Both the position numbers and the translations under genes were made by a program. Below, piece after piece: positions 42,405-50,720 of a stretch of 64,000 nucleotides of DNA (its first letter is position 1; each line of letters begins with the position of its first letter). Source of the DNA: Paenibacillus_I sp035510375 (GTDB lineage: Bacteria; Bacillota; Bacilli; Paenibacillales; Paenibacillaceae); assembly GCF_035510375.1 (NCBI RefSeq), contig NZ_DATKHG010000006.1, one strand, 5' to 3'. The notes below the pieces were generated by a model that was not told the DNA's origin, did not search any database, and saw only the letters and a program-made list of their open reading frames with translations.

Positions 42405-43754
42405 TCAGGACCGGCCCGCTTCCGCCGCCCGATCCAAAGCTTCCGTCTTGAAGCGATCCAGCGTTTCAAGCGCGCGGCCGGCGATCGCTTCGTTCTTGTC
42501 CCGCTTGTTGCGGATGCGCGCGCCGAGCGGCGGGAACAGCCCGAAGTTGGCGTTCATCGGTTGAAAATGCTTGAAATCCGCCGTCGTGATGTACTGCGCC
42601 ATACTGCCGAGCGTCGTCTCCGGCGGCAGAACCAGCGGCTCCAGCCCCCTCGCCAGGCGCCCTGCGTTGATGCCCGCGATCAAGCCGGAAGCGGCCGATT
42701 CGACATACCCCTCAACTCCCGTCATTTGACCGGCAAAGAACAGGTCGGAGCGCCCCTTGAACTGATAGGTGGGTTCCAGCAGCTTCGGCGAGTTGATGAA
42801 CGTGTTGCGGTGCATGACGCCGTAGCGGACGAACTCGGCATTTTCCAGCCCCGGGATCATCGAGAAGACGCGCTTCTGTTCGCCCCACTTCAGATGGGTC
42901 TGGAAGCCGACCATGTTGTACAGCGTGCCGGCCGCGTTGTCCTGTCTGAGCTGGATGACCGCATGCGGCAGCTTGCCGGTGTGCGGGTTGACCAGACCGA
43001 CCGGCTTCATCGGACCGAAAAGGACGGTTTGCTTGCCGCGCGCCGCCATCACCTCGATCGGCATGCAGCCCTCGAAATAAACTTCCTTCTCGAATTCCTT
43101 CAAGGCCGCCGTCTCGGCGTGAATCAGCGCGTCGTGAAACGCCTCGAACTCCTCTTCGGTCATCGGGCAGTTCAAGTAAGCCGCTTCGCCTTTATCATAG
43201 CGGGAGGCAAGATACACCTTGCCCATGTCGATCGAATCCTTCTCAATGATCGGCGCGGCGGCGTCATAGAAATAAAAGTATTCCTCGCCCATCAGCTGCC
43301 GGATTGCCTCTGACAGGCTCGGCGATGTCAGCGGTCCGGTCGCGACGACCGTAATGCCGTCCTGCGGAATGCCGGTCACCTCTTCCGGGCGAACCTCGAT
43401 CAGCGGGTGGCTGCGCAGGCTGCCCGTCACTTCGCCGGAGAAGCCGTCGCGGTCGACGGCAAGCGCTCCGCCGGCGGGTACGGCATGCTTGTCGGCCGAG
43501 CGCAGTATAAGCGAATCGAGCCGGCGCATCTCTTCCTTCAGGACGCCGACCGCGTTCGTCAGCCCGTTGGCGCGCAGGCTGTTGCTGCATACAAGCTCGG
43601 CGAATTTATCGGTATGGTGGGCGGGTGTCCGGTTCGCCGGGCGCATCTCGTACAGGATGACCGGCACGCCTTGCGAGGCGATCTGCCACGCCGCCTCGCT
43701 GCCCGCAAGGCCCGCGCCGATAACCGTAACCGGTTGATTAACTGTCAAGGCCAT
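42405..43754 (-). CDS. trmFO: tRNA (m5U54) methyltransferase TrmFO
   Basis: Folate- and FAD-dependent methylation of U54 in the tRNA T loop. About 449 residues. The Rossmann FAD motif VIGAGLAGSEAAW is at residues 11-23, with EMRPANRTPAHHTDKFAELV, CSNSLRANGLTNAVG, the YLNCPMTEEEFEAFHDALI segment and a C-terminal INANFGLFPPL-like MNANFGLFPPLGARI. The ATG at 43754 has an AAGGAAGG directly upstream, rather close. codV, the usual downstream neighbour in Bacillus, is missing. Confidence 0.97.
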   Translation of the reverse strand: MALTVNQPVTVIGAGLAGSEAAWQIASQGVPVILYEMRPANRTPAHHTDKFAELVCSNSLRANGLTNAVGVLKEEMRRLDSLILRSADKHAVPAGGALAVDRDGFSGEVTGSLRSHPLIEVRPEEVTGIPQDGITVVATGPLTSPSLSEAIRQLMGEEYFYFYDAAAPIIEKDSIDMGKVYLASRYDKGEAAYLNCPMTEEEFEAFHDALIHAETAALKEFEKEVYFEGCMPIEVMAARGKQTVLFGPMKPVGLVNPHTGKLPHAVIQLRQDNAAGTLYNMVGFQTHLKWGEQKRVFSMIPGLENAEFVRYGVMHRNTFINSPKLLEPTYQFKGRSDLFFAGQMTGVEGYVESAASGLIAGINAGRLARGLEPLVLPPETTLGSMAQYITTADFKHFQPMNANFGLFPPLGARIRNKRDKNEAIAGRALETLDRFKTEALDRAAEAGRS

Positions 43755-43806
43755 ACCTTCCTTTCTCTCGTTCAAGTGCGAAAGGCGCCGTTGACCGGCG
43801 CCGCCG

Positions 43807-45900
43807 CTAGGCTTGCTCTTGCTCGTCCGGGAGCTCCTCGCTGTGCCTGCATTGGGTGCAGAGCAGCTTGCCGCCGGAACGGCTGCGTTTCTCCACCATC
43901 ATCGCGCCGCACGACGGACAAGGCTTGTCGGTCGGTTTGTCCCAGGATACGTAATCGCAGCCGGGATATTGATCGCAGCCGTAGAAAATACGGCCCTTCT
44001 TGCTGCGGCGCTCAATAATTTTCCCCTCACGGCATTTCGGGCAGGTGACGCCGATATCCTTGACGATCGGCTTCGTATTCCGGCAATCGGGAAACCCGGA
44101 GCAGGCGAGGAATTTGCCGAAGCGGCCCATTTTGTACACGAGCGGCCTGCCGCACTTCTCGCACATCTCGTCGGATACCTCATCCTGGATTTCGACTTCC
44201 TTCATCTCTTCCTCGGCCACCTCGAGGCGCTTCTCGAACGACTCGTAGAAGCTGCCCAGCACCTTGACCCAGTCTTCCTTGCCTTCCTCGACGTGGTCGA
44301 GGTCTCCCTCCATATGGGCCGTAAATTCGGCATCCAATATTTCGGGGAAAAACTCCTCCATCAGCTGGATGACAAGCTCGCCGAGCTCGGTCGGCACGAA
44401 CTTTTTGTCCTCGATGGCCACATAGCCGCGCTTCTGGATCGTCTCGAGCGTCGGCGCGTACGTACTGGGACGCCCGATCCCGAGCTCTTCGAGCGTGCGC
44501 ACCAGCCGCGCTTCCGTGTAACGGGGCGGCGGCTGCGTAAAATGCTGCTTCGGCTCGATCGACGCTTTCTTCACCGTGTCGCCCGTCGCCAGCGGCGGCA
44601 GAAACTTCTCCTCGTCCGTCGTGCCGTCGTCGTTGCCTTCCACGTACACCTTCATGAATCCGTGAAACTTCACCTTCGAACCGACGGCGCGGAAGGTGAC
44701 GGAGCCCGCCTGGATGTCCACCGTCATCGTGTCGAGCACCGCGGACGACATCTGGCTCGCCACGAACCGCTCCCATACGAGCTTATACAACCTGAATTGG
44801 TCGCGGCTGAGGAACGGCTTGACCTCATCCGGCTCCCGAAGCACGGACGTCGGGCGGATCGCTTCATGCGCATCCTGCGCATTGGCGTTCTTCTTCGTAT
44901 AGTTGCGGAATTCCGCCGGCGCGAACGCCGCGCCGAATTTCTCCGTGATGTACCCCTTCGCTTCCTCCTGCGCGACAGGCGAAATGCGCGTGGAGTCGGT
45001 ACGCATGTAAGTGATCAGACCGACGGTTCCTTCCTTGCCGAGATCCACGCCCTCATAGAGCTGCTGGGCGACGGACATCGTTTTGGCGGCGCGGAAGCCC
45101 AGCTTGCGGGCGGCCTCCTGCTGCAGCGAGCTCGTGATGAACGGCGCTGCCGGATTGCGGAGACGTTCCCGCTCCTTGACTTCTCCGACAGTGAATTCGT
45201 TTGCTCCGAGCGCCTTCAGAACCCCCTGGACGTCCCCTTCGTTCGACAGCTCTTTTTTCTCGCCGTCCATGCCGTAAAATTTCGCTTCAAACGGTGTCTG
45301 CCCGTGGAGCAATTGCGCCGTTATCGACCAATACTCCTCAGGCACGAAAGCGTCGATCTCATTCTCCCGGTCGATGATCAGCTTTACCGCAACCGATTGA
45401 ACGCGCCCGGCCGAGAGTCCCTTCTTGACTTTCTTCCATAATAACGGACTGATTTTGTAGCCGACCAGACGGTCCAGAATCCGTCTCGCCTGCTGCGCGT
45501 TGACCAAATCCATGTTGATCGGCCGCGGCGACTTGAACGCGTCCTTGACCGCCTGTTTCGTGATTTCGTTGAACACGACCCGGCAGCTGTCCGTTTCCTC
45601 CAGCTCCAAATAGTGCGCAAGATGCCATGCGATCGCTTCGCCTTCGCGATCAGGGTCCGCCGCCAGATAGACGTGCTTCACTTTTTTTCTTGCGTCCTTC
45701 AATTCCTTCAGGACGTTGCCTTTGCCCCGGATTGTAATGTATTTCGGCTGGAAGCCGTTGTCGACCTCAACCCCGATTTGGCTTTTGGGCAAATCGCGGA
45801 TATGCCCCATCGACGCTTTGACGATATATTTGCTGCCCAAATATTTGCCGATCGTCTTCGCTTTTGCGGGCGACTCCACGATCACGAGCGAATCCGCCAT
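43807..45900 (-). CDS. topA: DNA topoisomerase I
   Basis: Relaxes negative supercoils. 697 residues. The Toprim domain has VIVESPAKAKTIGKYL and the metal-binding ADPDREGEA. The nucleophile Tyr298 is in GLITYMRTDSTRIS. The C-terminus has three zinc-finger units of the CxxC type: CEKCGRPLVYKMGRFGKF, CPKCREGKIIERRSKKGR and CPSCGAMMVEKRSRSGGK. The ATG at 45900 follows GGAGGAGGGGCACAT. Downstream of dprA. Confidence 0.98.
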   Translation of the reverse strand: MADSLVIVESPAKAKTIGKYLGSKYIVKASMGHIRDLPKSQIGVEVDNGFQPKYITIRGKGNVLKELKDARKKVKHVYLAADPDREGEAIAWHLAHYLELEETDSCRVVFNEITKQAVKDAFKSPRPINMDLVNAQQARRILDRLVGYKISPLLWKKVKKGLSAGRVQSVAVKLIIDRENEIDAFVPEEYWSITAQLLHGQTPFEAKFYGMDGEKKELSNEGDVQGVLKALGANEFTVGEVKERERLRNPAAPFITSSLQQEAARKLGFRAAKTMSVAQQLYEGVDLGKEGTVGLITYMRTDSTRISPVAQEEAKGYITEKFGAAFAPAEFRNYTKKNANAQDAHEAIRPTSVLREPDEVKPFLSRDQFRLYKLVWERFVASQMSSAVLDTMTVDIQAGSVTFRAVGSKVKFHGFMKVYVEGNDDGTTDEEKFLPPLATGDTVKKASIEPKQHFTQPPPRYTEARLVRTLEELGIGRPSTYAPTLETIQKRGYVAIEDKKFVPTELGELVIQLMEEFFPEILDAEFTAHMEGDLDHVEEGKEDWVKVLGSFYESFEKRLEVAEEEMKEVEIQDEVSDEMCEKCGRPLVYKMGRFGKFLACSGFPDCRNTKPIVKDIGVTCPKCREGKIIERRSKKGRIFYGCDQYPGCDYVSWDKPTDKPCPSCGAMMVEKRSRSGGKLLCTQCRHSEELPDEQEQA

Positions 45901-45937
45901 ATGTGCCCCTCCTCCCGACATCGATCCCACCCGCGCG

Positions 45938-47059
45938 CTACAGCGCGCTGTATAATGAACCCGGATGCCCTTCGATCCTGCGTTTTATAGATAAATTTAT
46001 CAGAAGTGCGTGTAAATGTCCAAGCGGCATCTCCAGGCGCGCCGCCAAATCGTCCACCGTGAGCGGCCGATCGCGCAGCTCGGCGACGATCAACGCTTCC
46101 TCTTCGCTAAGCTCTCCGTCCCGCCGCGCCGGCGTTCGTTCATCGAATATCCCGCCCTTACGGCTCAGCAATCGGCTCCCGTAAGACCCGCGAAGATCGG
46201 TCATCACATCGTCGACGGTCAGCAGCAGCTTGGCGCCCTCATCGCGGATCAGCCGGTTTGGGCCGTCGCTTTTCGACGAGTTGATCGGCCCCGGCACCGC
46301 GTACACCTCGCGATTGTAGCCCTGCGCCAGCTGCCCGGTAATGAGCGAACCGCTTTGATAAGCCCCCTCGATGACGATCGTCGCATAGGCCAGCCCGGCA
46401 ATGATCCGATTGCGCTGCGGAAAAAGCCCCGGATGGCTGACGGTGCCGAGCGGATACTCGGACACTAACAGACCGCGTTCTGCGATCGTGCGGTACAAGA
46501 AACCGTTCTGGGGCGGGTAGACCGTCTCGATATCCGTTCCGAGCACCGCCACCGTGCTGCCGACGCCCCGCAGGCCGCCTTCATGAGCGATCGTGTCGAT
46601 GCCGCGCGCAAGACCGCTGACGATCGTCACGCCGTATGAGGAAAGCTGTTCGGCCAGCCTGGCGGCCGTATGGCGGCCGTAGGAGGTTGGCCCGCGCGTG
46701 CCGACAATAGCCGTGGACACGCCTTCGAGAAGTTCCAGCCGGCCTTTGGCGTAAAGCACCCATGGCGGATCGCTGGTTCTGCCCAGCCAGCTTGGATAGT
46801 CGCGGTCAAAAACCGTGAACCAGGCGATGCCGCGCTCCGAGTACAACGACTTGCGCGCCTCGACGAACGACGGATCGAACGTGTGCTGCAGCGCCTCGCG
46901 CGCCGGACGATCCACCTGCAGCGCCCGCCACTCCTCCTGCCCGAACGTCATGCACCGCTCCAGCAAATTGCCCTCGACCAGCTTCCTGATCGTAATGGCG
47001 CCGACGCCTCTCGTTTCATGAAGCGCAAACAAGATGTCGCGCTTGCTCCATTCTCCCAT
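45938..47059 (-). CDS. dprA: DNA processing protein DprA (Smf)
   Basis: Loads RecA on single-stranded DNA taken up during transformation. 373 residues. N-terminal SAM-like helices (LHETRGVGAITIRKLVEGNL), Rossmann domain (TSYGRHTAARLAEQLSSYGV, SGLARGIDTIAHEGGLRG, FPQRNRIIAGLAYATIVIEG) and a C-terminal winged-helix (LTVDDLAARLEMPLGHLHAL). The ATG at 47059 follows GGGAGG; the 40 extra codons upstream run into the sucD terminator. comM, the other transformation gene in the window, is nearby. Confidence 0.96.
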   Translation of the reverse strand: MGEWSKRDILFALHETRGVGAITIRKLVEGNLLERCMTFGQEEWRALQVDRPAREALQHTFDPSFVEARKSLYSERGIAWFTVFDRDYPSWLGRTSDPPWVLYAKGRLELLEGVSTAIVGTRGPTSYGRHTAARLAEQLSSYGVTIVSGLARGIDTIAHEGGLRGVGSTVAVLGTDIETVYPPQNGFLYRTIAERGLLVSEYPLGTVSHPGLFPQRNRIIAGLAYATIVIEGAYQSGSLITGQLAQGYNREVYAVPGPINSSKSDGPNRLIRDEGAKLLLTVDDVMTDLRGSYGSRLLSRKGGIFDERTPARRDGELSEEEALIVAELRDRPLTVDDLAARLEMPLGHLHALLINLSIKRRIEGHPGSLYSAL

Positions 47060-47154
47060 ATCGAACCATGCCTCCCGTATTACGGGCGCACTTGCATTTC
47101 CCATCCTATTGTGAGGGAGCCGGGAACAGAATGCAAGCGGGCCCGGATTGTCCA

Positions 47155-47203
47155 AACAAAAAAACAACCTTCCGGACACCCTGATCGGGCGGCGGAAGGT
47201 TGC
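47155..47203 (-). terminator. Terminator after sucD
   Basis: A 10-bp stem (CAACCTTCCG / CGGAAGGTTG) with an 18-base loop is followed on the minus strand by TTTTTTTG. It is about 40 bases after the sucD stop and ends the sucCD transcript ahead of dprA. Confidence 0.88.
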
Positions 47204-47244
47204 TTACCTTCTTTCGCAAACGGAATCGTACGATTCCTGCTATT

Positions 47245-48177
47245 TTATTTGCGGTTGACGCATTTCTCGAGCAGACCTTTTTCTTCGAGGACGCCCACCA
47301 GCGTCGACCCCATCTCGGAAGGCGTCGGCGCCACTTTGATGCCGCAAGCCTCCAGCGTGGCGATCTTCTCGGCCGCCGTTCCCTTGCCGCCGGAAATGAT
47401 GGCGCCCGCATGGCCCATCCGCTTGCCCGGAGGCGCGGTGGCGCCGCCGATGAAGCCGACGACCGGCTTCTTCATGTTGGCCTTGATCCACTCGGCCGCC
47501 TCTTCCTCCGCCGTTCCGCCGATCTCGCCGATCATGATAACCGCGTAGGTGTCCGGATCGTCGTTGAACAGCTTGAGAATGTCGATGAATTCGGAGCCTT
47601 TGACCGGGTCGCCGCCGATGCCGACCGCGGACGATTGTCCGATGCCGCGGGTCGTCAGCTGGTGCACGGCTTCATACGTCAGGGTGCCGCTGCGGGAAAC
47701 GACGCCCACATGGCCCTTCGTGTGAATGTAGCCCGGCATAATGCCGATTTTGCAAGCGTCCGGCGTGATGACGCCCGGACAGTTCGGCCCGATCAGGCGC
47801 GTTTTCTTGCCTTCCATATAACGCGATACCCGCACCATGTCGAGCACCGGAATGCCTTCGGTGATGCAAATCGCCAGGTCCAGCTCCGCATCGACCGCTT
47901 CAATGATCGCATCGGCCGCGAACGCCGGCGGAACGTAGATGACGGACGCCGTCGCGCCGGTCGCCTTCACCGCCTCCTCAACCGTGTTGAATACCGGCAG
48001 CGAAACGGTGCTTCCATTCTCGAGCGCGATGTCCACTGTCGTCCCGCCTTTGCCCGGAGAGGTGCCGCCGACCATCTGCGTGCCGTAATCCAGGGCGCCT
48101 TTGGCGTGGAAAAGGGCGGTTTTGCCCGTAATGCCTTGCGTTATGACCTTTGTATGCTTGTCTACCAGAATGCTCAT
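47245..48177 (-). CDS. sucD: Succinyl-CoA synthetase alpha subunit
   Basis: TCA-cycle enzyme making succinate, CoA and ATP/GTP. 310 residues. CoA-binding Rossmann domain (TKVITQGITGKTALFHAKGA), EGIPVLDMVRVSRYMEGKKT, and the phospho-histidine loop with His256 in GKRMGHAGAIISGGKGTA. The ATG at 48177 (MSILVDKHTK) matches the family start; an upstream GTG sits too close to AAGGGA. 65 bases after sucC, separated by short tandem repeats. Confidence 0.97.
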   Translation of the reverse strand: MSILVDKHTKVITQGITGKTALFHAKGALDYGTQMVGGTSPGKGGTTVDIALENGSTVSLPVFNTVEEAVKATGATASVIYVPPAFAADAIIEAVDAELDLAICITEGIPVLDMVRVSRYMEGKKTRLIGPNCPGVITPDACKIGIMPGYIHTKGHVGVVSRSGTLTYEAVHQLTTRGIGQSSAVGIGGDPVKGSEFIDILKLFNDDPDTYAVIMIGEIGGTAEEEAAEWIKANMKKPVVGFIGGATAPPGKRMGHAGAIISGGKGTAAEKIATLEACGIKVAPTPSEMGSTLVGVLEEKGLLEKCVNRK

Positions 48178-48206
48178 CGAAAGGCTCACATCCCTTACTG
48201 GTTATC

Positions 48207-48227
48207 GTTCGGTGTTCGGTGTTCGGT
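48207..48227. repeat. Three tandem 7-bp repeats in the sucC-sucD spacer
   Basis: GTTCGGT is repeated three times without a gap, followed by a near copy (GCTTCGGT). The array lies in the noncoding spacer about 30 bases before the sucD start and could vary in copy number. Confidence 0.7.
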
Positions 48228-48242
48228 GCTTCGGTGCCGTGC

Positions 48243-49403
48243 TTATTTCACAAGCTCGACGATCTTCTGCGCGCCGTCCGCCATCGAGTCGGCGGCGACG
48301 ATGTTCAGGCCGGATTCGTTCAGAATCTTCTTGCCCAGGTCCACATTCGTGCCTTCCAGGCGGACGACCAGCGGCTTGGTCAGGCCAAGCTGCTTCGCCG
48401 CTTCGACCACGCCGTTCGCGATGACGTCGCAGCGCATGATGCCGCCGAAAATATTGACGAAAATCCCTTTGACGTTCTCGTCGGAAAGGATGATTTTGAA
48501 CGCTTCGGTTACTTTCTCGGTCGTCGCGCCGCCCCCTACGTCAAGGAAGTTGGCCGGGTTGCCGCCGTAATATTTAATGATGTCCATCGTCGCCATCGCC
48601 AGGCCCGCGCCGTTGACCATGCAGCCGATGTTGCCGTCGAGCGCGATATAGCTGAGATCGAACTTGGAGGCCTGAATCTCACGCTCGTCCTCCTCGTCCA
48701 GGTCGCGCAGCTCAACAATATCCTTGTGGCGGTACAGCGCGTTGGAATCGAAGTTCAGCTTGGCGTCGAGCGCCATGACGTTGCCGTCGCCCGTTACGAC
48801 AAGCGGGTTAATCTCGGCGATCGAGCAGTCCTTGTCCGTAAATGCGGCATACAGCGCCGTCATGAAGCCGACTGCCTTGTTCACCAGCTCATTCGGAATG
48901 TTGATGTTGAATGCCAGCCTGCGCGCCTGGAACGGCATGAGACCGACGACCGGATCGATCACTTCCTTGAAAATCTTCTCCGGGGAATGCTCGGCCACTT
49001 CCTCGATTTCCGTACCGCCTTCTTCGGAGCCCATCATGACGACGCGGCCCGTGGCGCGGTCAACGACGACGCCGATGTAGTATTCTTTCTTGATATCGCA
49101 GCCTTGCTCGATGAGCAGCCGCTTCACTTCTTTGCCCTCGGGACCCGTCTGGTGCGTGACCAACGTCTTGCCGAGAATGTCGCCCGCATATTTGCGGACT
49201 TCCTCCAGCCCTTTGGCGACCTTGACGCCGCCTGCCTTGCCGCGTCCGCCGGCGTGAATCTGCGCCTTGACGACGACGACCGGCGTGCCGAGCGCTTGCG
49301 CGGCCTCGACCGCTTCGTCGACCGTGAATGCCACCTTGCCTTCAGGAACTGCGACCCCGTATTGCTTTAGGACTTCTTTGCCTTGATACTCATGGATATT
49401 CAT
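48243..49403 (-). CDS. sucC: Succinyl-CoA synthetase beta subunit
   Basis: ATP-grasp nucleotide-binding partner of SucD. 386 residues. Start MNIHEYQGKEVLKQYGVAVP, the ATP-grasp region VKAQIHAGGRGKAGGVKVAK, CSIAEINPLVVTGDGNVMAL and the C-terminal ligase domain with FVNIFGGIMRCDVIANGVVE. The ATG follows AGGAGGATTTCGCA. The unit has an extended -10 promoter and, further upstream, a sigma-D-type sequence. Confidence 0.98.
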   Translation of the reverse strand: MNIHEYQGKEVLKQYGVAVPEGKVAFTVDEAVEAAQALGTPVVVVKAQIHAGGRGKAGGVKVAKGLEEVRKYAGDILGKTLVTHQTGPEGKEVKRLLIEQGCDIKKEYYIGVVVDRATGRVVMMGSEEGGTEIEEVAEHSPEKIFKEVIDPVVGLMPFQARRLAFNINIPNELVNKAVGFMTALYAAFTDKDCSIAEINPLVVTGDGNVMALDAKLNFDSNALYRHKDIVELRDLDEEDEREIQASKFDLSYIALDGNIGCMVNGAGLAMATMDIIKYYGGNPANFLDVGGGATTEKVTEAFKIILSDENVKGIFVNIFGGIMRCDVIANGVVEAAKQLGLTKPLVVRLEGTNVDLGKKILNESGLNIVAADSMADGAQKIVELVK

Positions 49404-49453
49404 TGCGAAATCCTCCTAAGCTTAGTGATCCTATGTACACACAAACATTACCT

Positions 49454-49462
49454 ATTGTAGCA
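49454..49462 (-). promoter_or_regulatory. Candidate extended -10 promoter of sucCD
   Basis: The minus strand shows TGCTACAAT, i.e. a TG one base before a TACAAT hexamer, about 50 bases before sucC. No good -35 box is at 16-18 bases. The adjacent ATGGAAACG resembles a half of a catabolite (cre) site, but the second half does not fit. Confidence 0.5.
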
Positions 49463-49625
49463 CGTTTCCATGACCCTTTCCTTACTTTCGGCAAATAAAA
49501 AACGGACGTTTTTTGATATGGGTTTCATCTCAAAATGCGAACGAAAAAGCACGAAACATGGTTGGATTTGGCTGAAAATGGAGCTTGCGGCTCCTTTCCC
49601 CATAGTATGGCCCGTTCCATCGTCA

Positions 49626-49652
49626 ATATCGGCGTTCAAGCCCGCAATTTTA
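49626..49652 (-). promoter_or_regulatory. Perfect sigma-D (motility sigma) promoter sequence
   Basis: On the minus strand TAAA (49649-49652), a 15-base spacer and GCCGATAT (49626-49633) match the B. subtilis sigma-D consensus at every position. It points toward sucC, whose start is about 220 bases downstream. No convincing gene lies in between. The TTG start of the plus-strand remnant begins two bases away. Confidence 0.7.
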
Positions 49653-49653
49653 A

Positions 49654-50612
49654 TTGAAAAACGTCGTGCCGCGCGGCTGGGAGAACACCGGCTTCACATG
49701 GTCGGATATTCCCGGAGTCGGCGGGAACCCGGTCATCGTGCGCATCGGCTACAGCGACAAAGGCATGGGACACGGCTCGGTCAATCTCGAGCTGCACGAG
49801 ACGTTCCACGCCATCGACCGGTACGTTCTGGACGATAGATCGGAGATCCCGGAGTTCCGGGCGCTTTTTCGGGAGGAAGCGGCCGGCCTGTTCGCGGGCA
49901 ATCGCTATGAGGAGCTGTTTCCGGAGGAATATTTCGCGGAAGTCGCGTCTATCATTTACCTTTCCGAGACGACCCGCCGGACGGTCCGGGACAAGCTGCC
50001 GAAAACGTAACGCTGGATGACGGAACTGTTCGGCGGCTTTAAGCCGACGGCGCCGGCAATCCCCGAACTCGAACGCCATTGGGCGAGAGCGGCGGTGCAG
50101 CGGCTTAGCGCGATGCGGGTTATGAGCGGCTTTCCCGACGGCACGTTTCGCGCGGCGAGCAAATGACGCGGGAGCAATTCGTCAAGCTGCTCGCAGAGAC
50201 GGTCGGCCTGCCGGTTGACGGGGGAAAAGCTTACGCCGCCTTTACGGATGTCAGGCCCTCGTCCTGGTCGGCGCCCTACATTGCCGCCGCCGTTGACGCG
50301 GGCGTTATCGTGCCGGCCGAGTTCGGCGGCAGCGCTTTTCTTCCCGGGCAGGTATTGACCCGGGCCGAAATGGCGGTCTGGACGGCGCGGGCGCTCGGCC
50401 TGCAGCCGAACGGGCAGGCGCGGGCGTTCGCCGATCCGGCCGCTATCCGGGCGGACCGCGGCCGGATCGGCGCGGCCGCGGCCGCCGGCATCGTAACCGG
50501 CACGCCGGGCAACCGGTTTGCCCCGGCGGGGAAGGTTACGCGCGCCGAAGCGGCGCTCGTGCTGAACCGGGTGCTGGATTTGCCGGATTCGCACTTGCCG
50601 GATTCGGATTGA
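49654..50612 (+). pseudogene. Broken gene: anthrax-lethal-factor-like zinc peptidase with three SLH domains
   Basis: The first frame (49654-50010) encodes 118 residues with VVPRGWENTGFTWSDIPGVG, the zinc motif HETFH (residues 48-52) and a third ligand in EEYFAE (Glu96). This is the pattern of the ATLF domain of Bacillus anthracis lethal factor and related secreted peptidases. A TAA at 50008-50010 interrupts it. The same frame then continues RWMTELFGGFKPTAP into an SLH domain (WARAAVQRLSAMRVMSGFPD) and stops at 50164-50166. The next frame, from 50163, picks up exactly where the SLH domain breaks and adds two more SLH domains. One missing A in AGCAAATGACG would restore the frame. The 5' part with signal peptide is missing. 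So there is one nonsense codon, one frameshift and a 5' truncation. SLH domains would have anchored it to the cell wall. Confidence 0.85.
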
Positions 50613-50679
50613 CAGCCCGGCGGGCTTGCGCTACACTCTGGTCAAGTAAACAAATGAATAATTCTTGTGGAACGTAAGG

Positions 50680-50718
50680 AAGCACCTTCATCCGACTATG
50701 ACGATGGAGGTGCTTTTT
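50680..50718 (+). promoter_or_regulatory. Terminator-like hairpin enclosing the comM Shine-Dalgarno sequence
   Basis: AAGCACCTTCATC pairs with GATGGAGGTGCTT (13 pairs, one G-T) around a ten-base loop, followed by TTT. The GGAGG used to start comM is inside the 3' arm. The structure could act as an attenuator or block ribosome entry. Confidence 0.65.
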
Positions 50719-50720
50719 GC

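Noticed and set aside
49456..49472. Catabolite-response (cre) element near the sucC promoter
   Set aside because: Only one half-site (ATGGAAACG) fits; the other half is displaced by one base and mismatched.
49448..49639. Minus-strand open frame of 63 codons behind the perfect sigma-D promoter
   Set aside because: Its start overlaps the promoter, there is no Shine-Dalgarno sequence at any internal ATG, and the protein looks random.
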